Positions 44,222 through 56,043 of a DNA stretch of 64,000 nt are shown piece after piece. A program made the position numbers and the translations under genes. Source of the stretch: Forficula auricularia (taxonomy: Eukaryota; Arthropoda; Insecta; Dermaptera; Forficulidae); assembly GCA_024734495.1 (NCBI GenBank), contig JALMQS010000326.1, positions 1 to 64,000 on the forward strand. Direction: 5' to 3'. The stretch's first letter is position 1. Each line of letters opens with the position of its first letter. The notes under the pieces were generated by a model. It saw only the letters and a program-made list of their open reading frames with translations, was not told the origin of the DNA and made no database searches.

Positions 44222-44548
44222 CAGTGTTCTTCAAACTTTGCCATCCGGGGAACTCTTTTTTGCGATAATTTTTTTTCTGGAACCCTTCGTTCAATAGCAC
44301 AGCCAGATTTTATTTTAGGGATGGGAAGGGGGTGGGGGTGGGGGGTGTCGCATTACATATTACATGTTATGAACAAGGACCGTCCCTTCATTTGTTATAA
44401 AAACTTTATATAAGATATAAATTTGCATTTATTCAAACAAAAAAATAAATATTCCATATCAAATATCAAATATTTGTATTATACATCGAATTTTAGCATT
44501 GAGTCGCGGAGTCGCTTTGAGTGGAGCCCTACGGTTGAAGAACACTTG
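44222..44548. mobile_element. 327-bp hAT MITE
   Basis: Inverted tips CAGTGTTCTTCAAAC and GTTGAAGAACACTTG; the direct repeat ATTAGAG flanks it at 44215-44221 and 44549-44555. A G-rich run (44320-44350) lies inside. Confidence 0.75.
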
Positions 44549-46180
44549 ATTAGAGGAATAAGGATGAGAAGCTCAAAGGAGAATTACCGGGATTTGCTAT
44601 CCTGTGGAGAATATATTCTATCCTAATGAAAGATTCTTGTCCTTTGTTGGACATTAAATTTATTTTTAATCATTTGATTCTTATGGTGTCGAATCGGAAT
44701 TTTTTTTATTGGGGAAAATCAGATGCTCTAGTTAACGGGGAAGTAAGAGTAGAATAATAAGAATATATTTTTTTAGCACTCATAAAAAGAAGTACCTACA
44801 TTGTATAAAAAATGAATCTTAATGTACAATTAAAAAGAATAACATATTCAAATTTAATAATTTATACAACACCCTTCATTAAGAAAAGATTGTGTGGAGG
44901 GGTGGTCTGACATCACAGGGTCTGTTCATTTTAATTCATATACACATAAACACACACTAAAACCTCCAAAACTAAAGTACATGTATTGTTCTTGTGGAAA
45001 AATAAAAAGTTCACCAGACAAATCTCTGTCACCAGATGCCAGTAAGGATGAATTCACTAATCCATTATTACTTGTAAATATATAACTTAAAGAGTTCTTC
45101 TTATCATGATTTTCGCCAATTGTTGATGAAGTAATTTTTCTTTGGAGTGATATGTGTTAATTAAATTATCATTCTCCATTTTTCATTAAAGTAAAGTAAA
45201 ACTCTCTCACGACACATATTTAATGAATAGATAAGTTATCGAAAAGTGTAGTATTGAAATGGTGTTGTAGTTAGTTTAGTTAATATTCTTTTATTTTTTT
45301 TAATTTTCTTCTAGAATTATGTCAAATTTGCTTATCAATTAAAAAAATCAACTAATACAGGCGAGTAGTAGTTTTCGTTTACTCCCAGTACGCCCAAGTA
45401 CAGTGCAAATGCATTAAGTTGAAAACGATGTTATTTATTTACCTGTATTACACATTTCATATGTAAACTTGTTCTCCAAATAATACAGAGGCAAAACTTG
45501 ACGTGTGAATCCTTTTATATCAATTATTTAGTAATTCACGTGATTTTAAACAACACTTCACATTTATTTTATAATTATCCTAACTTTTAATTTTTTCAAA
45601 AAATTTATAAAAAAAACAACACTTGACCGTTTTTCTCAAAATTATCTATAGGGACAAAACATTGATATATGGGTCCCCATTTTTTTTCATAAATATTCTA
45701 ATATATTTTTGTTCAAAAACCAAAATTATAAAAATCAACATTTTATAGTATTTATTATGAAATAACAAAATAAAAAATTATATATATATATATACACGCA
45801 CTCTTTTCTGGAAAATCATTTATTTTATTGCCCCTTGAAACTATGCAACATTTTATTTCATTTTGAGAACCAATATACATACTTTTCAAAACAAAAAAAA
45901 TGTTTTTTTTAGAATTATTTGAAATAACGGATAATAATTTGAAAATTTAAAGATCCTCCTGAAATTGTGAAGTCGATATTTATGAAAATACTCTAAATGT
46001 TTGCCGGATCCACAGAATCCATGCACTGATCGCCACTGGTAGTAGGTATGTATATATCAAAATACTATGTATATATTGGCATTATTATTACATTTTACAT
46101 GATCCTATAACATATTCACTTCGAAGCTATTATAAAAACTATCAAATATAACGAACTAATTACAGTTAAACACTTACCAT
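44549..46180. other. Mostly unrecognised AT-rich DNA
   Basis: A 63-codon frame (44894-45085) has less biased composition than its surroundings and a CSCG motif. With no splice or homology evidence I do not call it a gene. Confidence 0.4.
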
Positions 46181-46217
46181 GCGCCTTTAAACCCGCAATA
46201 ATAATAATAATAATAAC
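46181..46217 (+). repeat. 3' tip of an I-type LINE with (AAT)n tail
   Basis: GCGCCTTTAAACCCGC followed by (AAT)n equals the 3' end of the full LINE at 60254-60285. This is a severely 5'-truncated copy. Confidence 0.6.
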
Positions 46218-47385
46218 ACTTACCTTTCAAACTTTTAAACAGGAACAAAACGTGTACCAATAACAACCACTCGATATTACAACTTAGGTTGAGGGCTTTA
46301 AGCAAACTATTTCTAATTATAGTTGTCTAACTACCTTTTATTCATTCTTAACAAACATATATAAGCAACATAAATATGTTCGTAAAAGCAAGCATTAATA
46401 GATTTTTTAATAGCTATTAGTGTTGTTTTAATTTTTTTTATTATCATTTTTTTTTGATTAATATTATTTTTAAATGATGGGAATTATTTTCATGGCGTTT
46501 TAGATGCTAGAAATCGAATTTTAATGGTCGCTTTCAAATGCCGTTAATCGTCTTTTGTTCTCCTTGTTGAGCATCACTTGTCTAAAGGTTTTTTGCCCTG
46601 GTCAACTAATCAACGAGGAAACAAGGCGAGTTTCCTCATTCGTCATACATCCTATTCATCTCTAGTTACCCAAGCACAGATGGGGTGAATAAGTTATCTA
46701 TTTATCTAAAATTACCCAGTTAATGTTATTTCTGTTAATGATATTCAAACTAGCAATCCTATCATAAAAAATATTTAATTTAAACAATTGTTTTAACAAT
46801 CTATTAATCAATCTCTTTAATTCGATAACTTTAAAAGGAAAAAGTATCTGGCCCTGAAATGGACTTTAAATCCCATCACAAGCTTGTGGCAGGAAACGAA
46901 TTAAATAAAAAGAAATTAGCCACATTTAATATAAACCACAATCCATCTCAATTAAATTACACAGATCAAGTCATTTTTGGCTAATAGTCGCTCTATTGGA
47001 AGATAAAACTTAAAATCCTTCTTATTTAGGGTTCATAAATGGAGAATAAACGATTGTATCAAATTTTTTCACTATTTTAGTACAAGCCATTTCTTACGCT
47101 GACAGATACAACTATCATCTCTAATTACAATTTTGAGGCATTTACACATTGTTATTTTAATAAAAAAAAATCATTCATTTAATGCATCGGCGGCCTAGTT
47201 TCTTGTACCACTTGCACCCCCGGATGGACGGCCCTGGAGCAATATGTTTTTCAAGTTTTAATTTATGTGGAGTAATTCCCGAAAAATTACGTAAAATATT
47301 AGTAAATCTCTATTTTTTTACTTTCACTAACCCATATATAGAATATATAGTAAAAGGAAGGAGGTATTGTGATCGACCATAAATT
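46218..47385. other. No gene recognised
   Basis: AT-rich, unrecognised. 47185-47245 is GC-richer (CGGCGGCCTAG, CGGATGGACGGCCCTGG) and may be a hAT fragment. Confidence 0.4.
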
Positions 47386-47620
47386 CGAATTCAAGTTTTC
47401 AAGGGAAATTAACGTTTTAAGGCTCCCTGAGTCCGAAAAAGTCGGTTTCTCATAATGTTCAGTGTGTGTGTACCTATGTGTGCGGTCACTATAACTCAAG
47501 AACGAAAAATCGTGGGAAATTAAAATTTTAAATTTAACGTAGGTACCAGCCGTATATGTGACATCAAGGTTTTGGATAAAATCGACTTTTCGAAAGTGGA
47601 AATTTCGTTCTGGTACATGT
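47386..47620 (+). repeat. Dispersed repeat, family shared with 54290-54490
   Basis: GTCCGAAAA-GTCGGTTTC, TTCAGTGTGTGTG and ATAACTCAAGAACGAA recur with the same order at 54369-54450 (GTCCGAAAACATCGGTTTCC ... AGCTCAAGAGCGAACGA). Family unknown. Confidence 0.55.
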
Positions 47621-48983
47621 TTTTAAGATTTTCTAGAAAATGCCCGTAACGATTTTGATAAAACTTGCTGGAATTATGTAAAAATAGATGGTCTTTAATA
47701 TGGATGTGCTTCCCCGGAGAAAAATTGGTTCGAGCCTCATAAATGGTGATTTTCCAAAATGGGCCCCTTTACTGGTTACATAAGAAATAATAAATAAGAC
47801 TAGATTGTAAGTGAAGATCGTGTGGCGCATACTATAGTTTTGTAAACCCAAATTTATTGTTTAAAGTAGAGAGAAACACAATAAGATTTATTTAAAGCGA
47901 ATATATTTGTACCAAAGATTCAAAGCCGTTTCTGCAAAAAATTAAATAAATAAATAAAACGAGAAAACAAAGCTAACCTAATTCTAATTTTTTTTCCTGA
48001 GAAAAAATAAAAAGTTGAAAGCCTTCTTACTGTTGAAGCGTAAAAGACGCCTCATAGCTGTTTTTTGGAATCTAATTCAGAACTTTTAAAACTTCTAAGA
48101 CTCTCGACTCCAGGGAATATTTGTATACGAGTAAACTCACCTTAATGACAACCACATTTCTTGCTTTTAATGTCAATTTGAAATGAAATACAATGGAATT
48201 GTTAATGCAGGCAACTTAATGATGAGTTGAATTGTTAAATTTTACTTGCTCTTGCAAATTCTTAAGAAATCTTGGACATGACCTTGAGGAAATCTGGTTG
48301 CGATTTGCTGATATAAATAATTGGGTAAGTCCGATTATGGGTTCTTCCGTAAGTTGCCTTAGTATGGTTCTCAGATTTGATTTAATAACTATTATAATAA
48401 TTTAAAGGAGACAATAAAAGAGTATGTCTTCTTCTGGAAAAATACATTTTTTAATAATAATAGTAAATTATTGAAGCTGAGGCTAACTATTGCAATTAAC
48501 TTGACACACTAAATCGTACTTGTAAAACATCACGTTTTCTTAAAGTTCCTAAGTAAAAATCCACTCTGGTGATACAAGGTGCGAGTGATCCTCTAATGAT
48601 TCGACCCATGCAGTGATGACACAGAATAAACCAAGCCAAGGACAGAATCTATTATTATTATTGATCGATTTAGATGTTATACGTATATCTAACAGTTATG
48701 TTTCATTTAGTTTGTTTGATTTTATTGTTTTTAATCCTCAAATTACAAAAAATATTAGATTTCTTCCAGTATGGCAGTTCCCGAAGATTTTTTCAATCTC
48801 GGGAATTGGAATTGAAAGTTCGTAAAATCCCAGGATTTCTCGGTAAATTTTATTTAAATATCAAACATTTGATAATATAAGCAAAATTTAATTATTTTTA
48901 TTGAAAAAATAAAAAACTCTCTAGAAAAAAATGCATATTTTTTTTAATGAAAACATTATACAAAAATAAATTCAATTAAACAG
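47621..48983. other. No gene recognised
   Basis: AT-rich; the two overlapping frames at 48613-48880 show no domain. Confidence 0.5.
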
Positions 48984-49255
48984 AGAAAGTTAAATAATAT
49001 AATCAATAATTTCTTATGTTGATTCTACATATTTAGAAAATTATTTTATTACTTTTTTGAAAAGGAAAAATGAATTGAACACGCGGGAGGACTTGAACCC
49101 CGTTCTTTCTTATAGCCGAAGAGCTATAGCCTTACCAACTAGGCCAAGGGTGTCCCGCCAGGAATTTTTCCTTTTCAAAAAATAATAAAATAATTTTCTA
49201 AATATGTAGAATTAGAATTAGAATAAGAAATTATTGATTATATTATTTAACTTTC
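48984..49255. mobile_element. Palindromic element with a tRNA-like apex
   Basis: The arms (GAGAAAGTTAAATAATATAA... and its complement to 49255) are about 90 bases each and enclose a tRNA-like sequence. Confidence 0.75.
49080..49160 (-). repeat. tRNA-like sequence at palindrome apex
   Basis: The minus strand reads GGCGGGACACCC, A box TTGGCCTAGTTGGTAAGGC, a potential anticodon hairpin GCTATAGC-TCTTC-GGCTATA, and B box GGGGTTCAAGTCCTCCC. Its anticodon arm is irregular and the acceptor ends (GCGGGAC/...CCCGCG) pair imperfectly, so a SINE-type derivative is likelier than a working tRNA. Confidence 0.5.
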
Positions 49256-49629
49256 GTTGTTCATTTGTCTTAAATAACGAAATAAAACTAATGTTTAAAA
49301 CTTAATTTGTCTAAAAAAATAAATTTATTTTTTAAGTACAATAAATAAATATTTTATTTATACGTCATGTTGATTTTTAAAAAACAGGATATTAACAGAA
49401 TAATGTTCAGATAGATCAATTCTTTTTTTGTGACGATTGTAACAGAAAGTGAAAAAAAACGCTTATTGATTCAGTCGATGTTCTAGTGTCTACCTAGTTT
49501 CCAGTCAACAAATCCCGTATTTCGTCTCTTTAAATACTCTTGTATTACAATCGATAAAAATATTGTAGGAATTAATACTTTATTTTCAATGAAAATCAAA
49601 AATTTAGACCACAGAAGGGGACACTTTAT

Positions 49630-49845
49630 ATACATTTCAGTTTTTTCAAGGGTGTCAAAGTTAAATTTTTTCGGTTAGTGTATATCTAAACGTAAGTAAG
49701 AGATAAAAATGAATAATAAATAAATTTTTACCTTCTCACTTTGTTTTTTGTGTAGTTAAGCCAAATGTCTTGATTTAATTATTTATTTATTAAATTTCGC
49801 GGCGCACCTGTGAAGAGGCCGCGGCACACAGTTTGGGAACCTCTG
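49630..49845. mobile_element. hAT MITE, degraded left end
   Basis: Ends GGCCGCGGCACACAGTTTGG-GAACCTCTG and shares AAGAGATAAAAATGAATAA-type inner sequence with the complete copy at 52288-52525. Confidence 0.6.
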
Positions 49846-50722
49846 CCATAGAGAATAACGATCGCTGGGCTTTTACATTTTTTTATAATTTTACTTTCAG
49901 TGCAGTAGAATTAAAAAAAATGCTATCCACATATTGGAAAATCGTCATTCTGTCAGCAAAGGTTTCACCTGAATAAAAATTTACCCATCAGAAATATAAC
50001 TTCTTGTACTATTATATATTATAATAATATAATATGACAATAACAAAATTTAATATTGAAATATTTCATATTTTGAAGCAACTGATGGAGTTTTTTTTTC
50101 AGTTTATAAATGAAAAAGATAAATAACAGAATAAAATGGCCTACATATTTACTAAATTCATCTGATCATTTGCTATATTTTTTCTCTTAGTAACACAAGG
50201 GAAAAAATCATCAACATTGATAATCTCATCTCTGATTCAAAATTCTTTTTCCGAATAATTTTGCATCTTAAATGATTCTTGACGTTTAAATTAAAGCAAA
50301 TTGAGACATATTTGTTAAAATATTCACCAATAGTGAAATTTCATTATTGTCTTTTCGCTGGAAAATATGATCTCCCTTTGTTCTTTGAAAGGCTTTTGAA
50401 GAACAAAATGCCATCTAATAAATCATTTAAGCTGTCCGACGAAATTTGCTATGAAAATACTAGGAAAATATATATAATAGTGACCGAATAGCCTTAGCGA
50501 AAAGATTAAAAAGGCTTGACTTTGCAAAATAATTGGTTACATGAATGAAATAGCGCGTTGTCATATATCTAATGAAATTGAACGATAATTCATTTGAAGA
50601 GAAAGGAAGTTTGACAAGCTTCCATTCATCGCTTTCAAATGGATTTTTCTAATTAATAAAATTAGTCTTTGGAGATGAAAAACAGTTCAAACAAATAAAA
50701 CATTTCTACTTTTATTTATATA
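49846..50722. other. No gene recognised
   Basis: AT-rich; the 70-codon frame at 50279-50491 shows no known motif. Confidence 0.5.
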
Positions 50723-51315
50723 CTAGCTGGAAGGCCCGCCTTCGGCGGCCCACTTGCTAGCCAAGGAGCTCGCCCCCTCCCCCCGAACCCCATTCTCCCT
50801 CAGAAACCCACCCAGCACTCCCACCTACACCTCCACTCCAATGTACAGACAAAACCTTAATTTTATATACAATACACAGGCAGGCACAAATGCCTTTTAG
50901 TAGTATGTAATATAGGTAGGTACAGATACATTGAGAAATGCCCTTTAGTACCTCTGGACCCCCACATCCCTGACTCCCTACGCCCTGGACCCCACCTTCA
51001 AACCCCCGCCTCTATACCCCAACCCCACCCCCTGGGGGAGGGACAAACATAGTTATATATACAGGCACATATACCCTTTAGTTGCCCCCTGGATATAGGT
51101 ACAAACACAGAAAGAAATACCCTTTAGTACCTGCCAACCACCCACCCCTGGACCCCACCTCCCATCCTCTGATGGGGGGCATAGGTACATAGGTAGGTAC
51201 ATAGGTAGGTACAGAGGCAGGCACAAATGCGCTTTAGTAGTATAGAATATGTATATAATTGGTAAATGCCAATATTGCGATAGGTTAACAAATACAGTAG
51301 AAATACACATTTTGG
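50723..51315 (-). mobile_element. Helitron 3' end with C-rich repeats
   Basis: On the minus strand it ends in the strong hairpin GGGCCGCCGAAGGCGGGCC, six bases, then CTAG before T, as at 25283. The body is unusually C-rich on the plus strand, with degenerate repeats of CAGGCACAAATGC(C/G)(T/C)TTTAGTA (50880, 51224) and ACCCTTTAGT (50941, 51069, 51120). The 5' end is unknown. Confidence 0.5.
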
Positions 51316-51529
51316 ACTCCCCTATAAATGTGATTGTATTAGCGATAATTAAAAAATAATAAATTCAAGATCAATAAAATTTAAATTAAGTACTTTAGGT
51401 ATCGACTGAAAATGACTCAGCAAGTTTGATATTGGAATTATGACTTTGTTTCAAGTGTTTTTAAAAATTTACCCATTAAGGTTCTTTGTCAATTACCAAA
51501 TAATTGTATAGCATTTAATGTATATACCT

Positions 51530-51675
51530 AACTGCAGTTGCTATGGTTACTTATAAAGTTCCTCCCAAATTTAGCATTTTACAGAAAGAAGCCTAACCAT
51601 TCTTACTTAAATCAAGGTCAAATGAGCTATATTAAATAGAACAAATAAATAAATTTTAATGAATTTAAGGAAGTA
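51530..51675 (+). repeat. Repeat shared with the tail of the first Helentron-like element
   Basis: GCAGTTGCTATGGTTACTTA, CCTCCCAAATTT, AGAAGCCTA(A/T)CCATTCTTA and AAATGAGCTATATTAAA follow as at 11555-11680. Confidence 0.7.
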
Positions 51676-52287
51676 ACGATTACTTTCTTTTGATTTTCAT
51701 GGTTTTAAAGATCTTGGTGGCGTTCTATTACTTACAAGTAGCGTTTGTAATTTTTATGGGAAGGATACAAGCTTAAACTATTTACAATCCCTTGCGAAAA
51801 AGACTGTTTAGGGAATTAGTGTTTGGGCAACCCTTGAATGTCTTGAATAACTGAATAATGATAATAATAATAATAATAATAACTCTCATTATGAAAAAGT
51901 TCACATTTATTTAGATTCTATACTGAAAATCCATTTGTATTATATGTATATTCAAATTTAAAGATTTTATTTTCAAATGGACCAGTTTTCACAGTAGGCT
52001 TAGGTTTTTGATCAGAATAGATAGAATTGATATAGTCTATTAAGTTTTGTTATGGTTAATAAGTTTTAGTATACCTAATATATAACAGAAATCAGCTTTA
52101 ATTTGTTTTCGACTAAAACTTGTCAGGACTTGTCTTTTTAATCCTAGATAACAAGAAGGGAGGAGATACGAGGATTCTTCTATCCGCGACCTTTTTATCT
52201 AAAAGATTCTTAATTATATAATAAATATAAATACACAGGTCTGCGAAATTTAGCTTTTGAAAAGTAATTCCAAATGATGAGTTAGAT
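51676..52287. other. No gene recognised; (AAT)n run
   Basis: An (AAT)n run lies at about 51855-51882. Otherwise unrecognised. Confidence 0.5.
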
Positions 52288-52525
52288 CAGGGGTTCCCAA
52301 ACTTTTCCGAGTCGCGGCGCTCTTTTTCATTTAAAATTTTTACATGGCGCCCCACCCTAATTAAAATTATGTCAAATCTTAAGAAAGAGATAAAAATAAA
52401 TAAATTTTTATCTTCTAAATTTTTTTCTAAATAGGTCTTGCTTCAATTAATTATGAACCTTCGCGGCGCACATGAGAAGAGGCCGAGGATCCCGGGGCGC
52501 CGCGGCGCACAGTTTGGAACCTCTG
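52288..52525. mobile_element. 238-bp hAT MITE
   Basis: Tips CAGGGGTTCCCAAACTTTTC / CACAGTTTGGAACCTCTG are inverted and typical of hAT. Flanks AGTTAGAT (52280-52287) and AGTTAATT (52526-52533) match 6 of 8. Confidence 0.75.
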
Positions 52526-53439
52526 AGTTAATTTATTTGTTTTCAAATTATGTAAATTCATGAATAAAAATATTTTAATACAAGTAATTAAAAACCATTT
52601 TAAAAACAAAGATAATTACTTTAAAGGTAATCTCTAAAATGAAATTTATTAATGTGGAAATTATCTCATAATTGTATTTCAATTAGCTAGATAATATACC
52701 TATCTGCCAAGTAGAAAATTGGAATTAAATTACGGAAGTTATTTTAAATGCATTAGGCATGACAGATAATTAAGTTAAAGGAAAAATAATATTTTTATTA
52801 AACTCTCCTTTTTAAAATTTCTATAAATGACCAAAAAATCAAATAACATATAAAGAAAACTAAAAAGAAAATTAAATATGAAACTTAAACTTAGCTCATT
52901 GAAAAATAGATAAATTTTATTTTTAATTTAACTTTAGGAAGTACTCCTTTACTTAAGGAGGTTGTTTTTCATAATTTTCTAAAAAAAAAAACAAAAAAAC
53001 TATAGATATTTATTTAGTTTGGAGATCTGTTACTAAAGGTATATATTCTTGGATTATAAGATTTTTCCCGAAATGAAAACTCTGTAAACAAAAACAACCA
53101 CAAAAGTAGAATTAACTAAAGCCTGTTAAACAGGTTTAATGCATTTATATTCAAATGAATAAACTTTAATGAAAATAAAACAAGTTTCAACGGTCTAATT
53201 TTATCATCTAGCTCAATAGACTATAAAACAGGAGACTTTACTTAATCCCATTTGAATATTTAAATTATATTAAAAATTTCTAAATTCAAATAATAACTAA
53301 AATTACGTATTATTTTTGGACACAAAGGGAGAAAACTTTGTCATTTTATATATTAATATGGTACATGATAATATATACCTACATGTCATTTTAGCTGAAA
53401 AATCTCTTTATCGAATTAATCTTAGAATTTTATAATTAA
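52526..53439. other. No gene recognised
   Basis: AT-rich, unrecognised. Confidence 0.5.
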
Positions 53440-53669
53440 CCCTGGAGCGCTAACCGGGGTAGAGCTCTAACCCAGCCTTGCTCGAAACTTCTGTTATTTT
53501 TCGACAAAGTGCAGCAAAAAATTCTGGTTCCTGATAATCTCTTATTTTCCCACTTCAGTTGATTTTCTACAATGGTTGCAGCGACACGTATTTTACTTTG
53601 ATATAAAATCTCTGTTTGGGGTGCAGGTGTGCCCCTGGGTAGCATTAGTATTTTTGTTAATGGACAATG

Positions 53670-53880
53670 TTGTAGGTTCTTGGTGAAACATATTTTAATA
53701 AAGACAAGAGAATTTAAAAAAATTTAAAAAATATAAAATTCTACTTTTCTCTTTGAACTCCTGTAGATGGGCTCGTACACCGAAATAAATATAGAGTCAT
53801 GCTAATAAGCATCTTGTCTTTTATTTTTGTGAAACCTGCCTAGAATTTTATATTTAAAATTTTTTTTTACTTTATTAGTG
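53670..53880 (+). repeat. AUA hammerhead-family repeat nested in the piggyBac element
   Basis: GGTTCTTGGTGAAACATATT at the left and GTGAAACCTGCCTAGAATTT at the right match 34908-35158. Confidence 0.65.
53757..53797 (+). ncRNA. Hammerhead-like motif, AUA family, mutated core
   Basis: ACTC, CTGTAGA, TGG...CACC stem, GAAA, TAAAT, ATA, GAGT. Helix I is kept, but A6 of the core has become T, which should abolish cleavage. Confidence 0.35.
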
Positions 53881-54284
53881 TGACAAGTTTATAATTTACA
53901 AATACCTACTTTATCCGCAGAACTCCGAGCCGTTATTGAGAGAATATTAAATTTGGAGCCAGAACCCAATATTCCAAAACATAAACTACCATAGTTTGGC
54001 AGATGTTCATTCTGCCCCAGAAAAAAGATCGCAAAACGTAGATTTCATGTAAAAAGTGTAATAAGTTCATATGTTTTAGATTTTTAGAACATCTAACCAA
54101 AGTTTGTCCTGAGTCCTCAAAGTGACTCAAAATTGGTAACATAGAGTCAAAGTTTGTCACAAGATATGTTTTTATTTATAATAAAAATTAAAAGTTTATT
54201 TCCTATGACTTTTTTATTGGGGTACACCTCTATCTCAGAGTATTAAAATAAAATATTTTTTGATAGGTAGCGTTCCAGGGTTAA

Positions 54285-54550
54285 TATAAAATTATTAAAT
54301 TCCCCGTTGTGCTCAGCAGAGCAGAGATTTGAATTTTCAATTTTTGATTTCCTTGTTTGAATTTTGAAATGTCCGAAAACATCGGTTTCCTTAATTTGAT
54401 TTTAGTCTGTCCAATACCCACGTAGCTCAAGAGCGAACGAACACTCATAGAAAGCTCATTTGGTTTCAAAATATTTGCATTTCTAAAACAAAAAACTTAT
54501 TAGAATTTAGACTTTCATACTTCTGAACATCCAGGTGAAAAATCTAGAAA
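54285..54550. repeat. Dispersed repeat, family shared with 47386-47620
   Basis: GTCCGAAAACATCGGTTTCC and CTCAAGAGCGAACGA correspond to blocks at 47430 and 47500. The minus-strand frame here is not coding. Confidence 0.5.
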
Positions 54551-54804
54551 ATCAAAAAAAAAAATTCATTCGTGAGTGAGTGCTTCTAGAGGACGGTCGA
54601 CTCTGCGCAGCGCTTTTAAGATAACACTTTTGTTTATATTTTCTTTATCTTTTAATATTTTTCGATTTCTTTAGTTTTGTTTTGCTTTTTTACATAAATA
54701 GTTTTTTTAGTTTTTATTATTTAGTTAGCTTTAGTTTGTAAATATTTCTAAATAATAGTTTTTATTTGTTTATGAGGTTATAGCAGTCCGCGTAACCTCT
54801 CCCA

Positions 54805-56043
54805 ATGGGACAAGAACGAAGTTTCCCCTTCCAATTCGCTGGCTTCAAGGTCGGATCAGCTAAACGTTTTTAGAACCATTTAGTGATTTATCTGATGATT
54901 CACTAAATAATGAAAACAATTTAATTAAAAAATCTCTGCCACGTTTTCTCGTTTTCACTCACGGTGAAAACGGAAAAAATTTATCTAAAATTTCCCCTTT
55001 TTTAATTAATAAAGTTATTACAAATTCCGCTGGAAAGGTAAATAACATTAAGAAACTTAGAAATGGAACAGTTTTGGTTGAAACAGCAAATGATAAACAA
55101 ACTGAATCTCTTTTTAAAATTAAACAATTTTTACCGGAAATCCCGGTAACAGTTCAGCCTCACTTAAAACTTAACTCATCAAAGGGTGTGATATTTTGTC
55201 CCGATCTTGTTGACATCTCGAAAGAGGAGATTCTTTCTGAACTTCAAAATCAAAACGTAACAGATCTCCATAAAATTACTCGAAAAGCTCAGGACCAAAT
55301 TACTACAACCCCCTTGATTGTCCTCACATTCGGCACCCCTACCATTCCTTCAACAATTAATATTGGATTTTATAGGCTTTCCGTAAGAAAATATGTACCA
55401 CCCCCTATGCCGTTTGTTTTCCTGCCAGTTATGCGGGCATACCAAGGAGTAGATGTTCCAAAACAACTATTTGTGGTTTCTGCAGGCTTGAACTCCACCC
55501 TGGCACCCCGTGCTCAAGGACTTTTGCACCCCTTGTAACAATGATTCTCATCCTGGCTTCTCTCATTACATGCCCCAAGTTTGTTGAAGAAAAAGAAATT
55601 ATTAATTTGTCAGTTGATAAAAATATTTCATACTTTGCTGCCAAAGCCCAATTCGAAAAAACAAAAACTATCGAAGAAAACTTCCTTTGCGTCTGTAGTA
55701 CAGACTAATTCAAGTTGCACTTCTTGCGAGGAGCTCAAACAAACAGTTAAAGTCACTTACTGAACAAATAGTAGCCCTCCGAGTAAAATTGAATCCCTCA
55801 CTGCAGCCACAACCAAATTAAATGAAAAAAAACAAACAGTAATTATTCCAATAAAACCAACTCCTTCGTCAGGACCTATCGCGGCCCTATCGTTAGTGCA
55901 TCTCCTTTAACACCAACTACCAATGGCCAAGTCCTTCTTAGCCTGCCAACCTCAAGTGAAAGATGAAACCCCTTTATCTCAACGAACTTCCGCAAGGAAA
56001 AAATAAGAAACCAAAGGGGCAGAATCAAAACGCTGTCTCTTAG
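54805..56043 (+). pseudogene. LINE ORF1 (Gag-like RNA-binding protein), frameshifted
   Basis: An ATG at 54805 is followed after about 17 codons by a stop. A second frame, open from about 54880 to 55430, encodes an RRM-like region with the motifs KKLRNGTVLVE, IPVTVQPHLKLNSSKGVI and VTDLHKITR, as in ORF1 of I-type LINEs. After a frame change come CCHC-type zinc knuckles: TGCCAGTTATGCGGGCAT encodes CQLCGH (about 55429), and CGFCRLELHPGTPC (about 55470-55512) is CX2CX4HX4C. A third, degraded knuckle follows, then a low-complexity tail. ORF1p binds and carries the element RNA. Several indels and stops make it non-functional. The stop at 56041 is the likely original end. Confidence 0.7.

Larger units (their letters stand above)
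53440..54280. mobile_element. piggyBac-type element, 841 bp, TTAA target
   Basis: Tips CCCTGGAGCGCTA (53440) and TAGCGTTCCAGGG (54280) are inverted and directly flanked by TTAA on both sides (53436-53439, 54281-54284), diagnostic of piggyBac. No transposase motifs; the two minus-strand frames (53436-53645, 53933-54160) are unrecognised. A hammerhead-family repeat (53670-53880) is nested inside. Confidence 0.85.

Noticed and set aside
49080..49160. Functional tRNA gene
   Set aside because: A and B boxes are good, but the anticodon arm is irregular and the sequence sits at the apex of a palindrome; treated as a tRNA-derived repeat.
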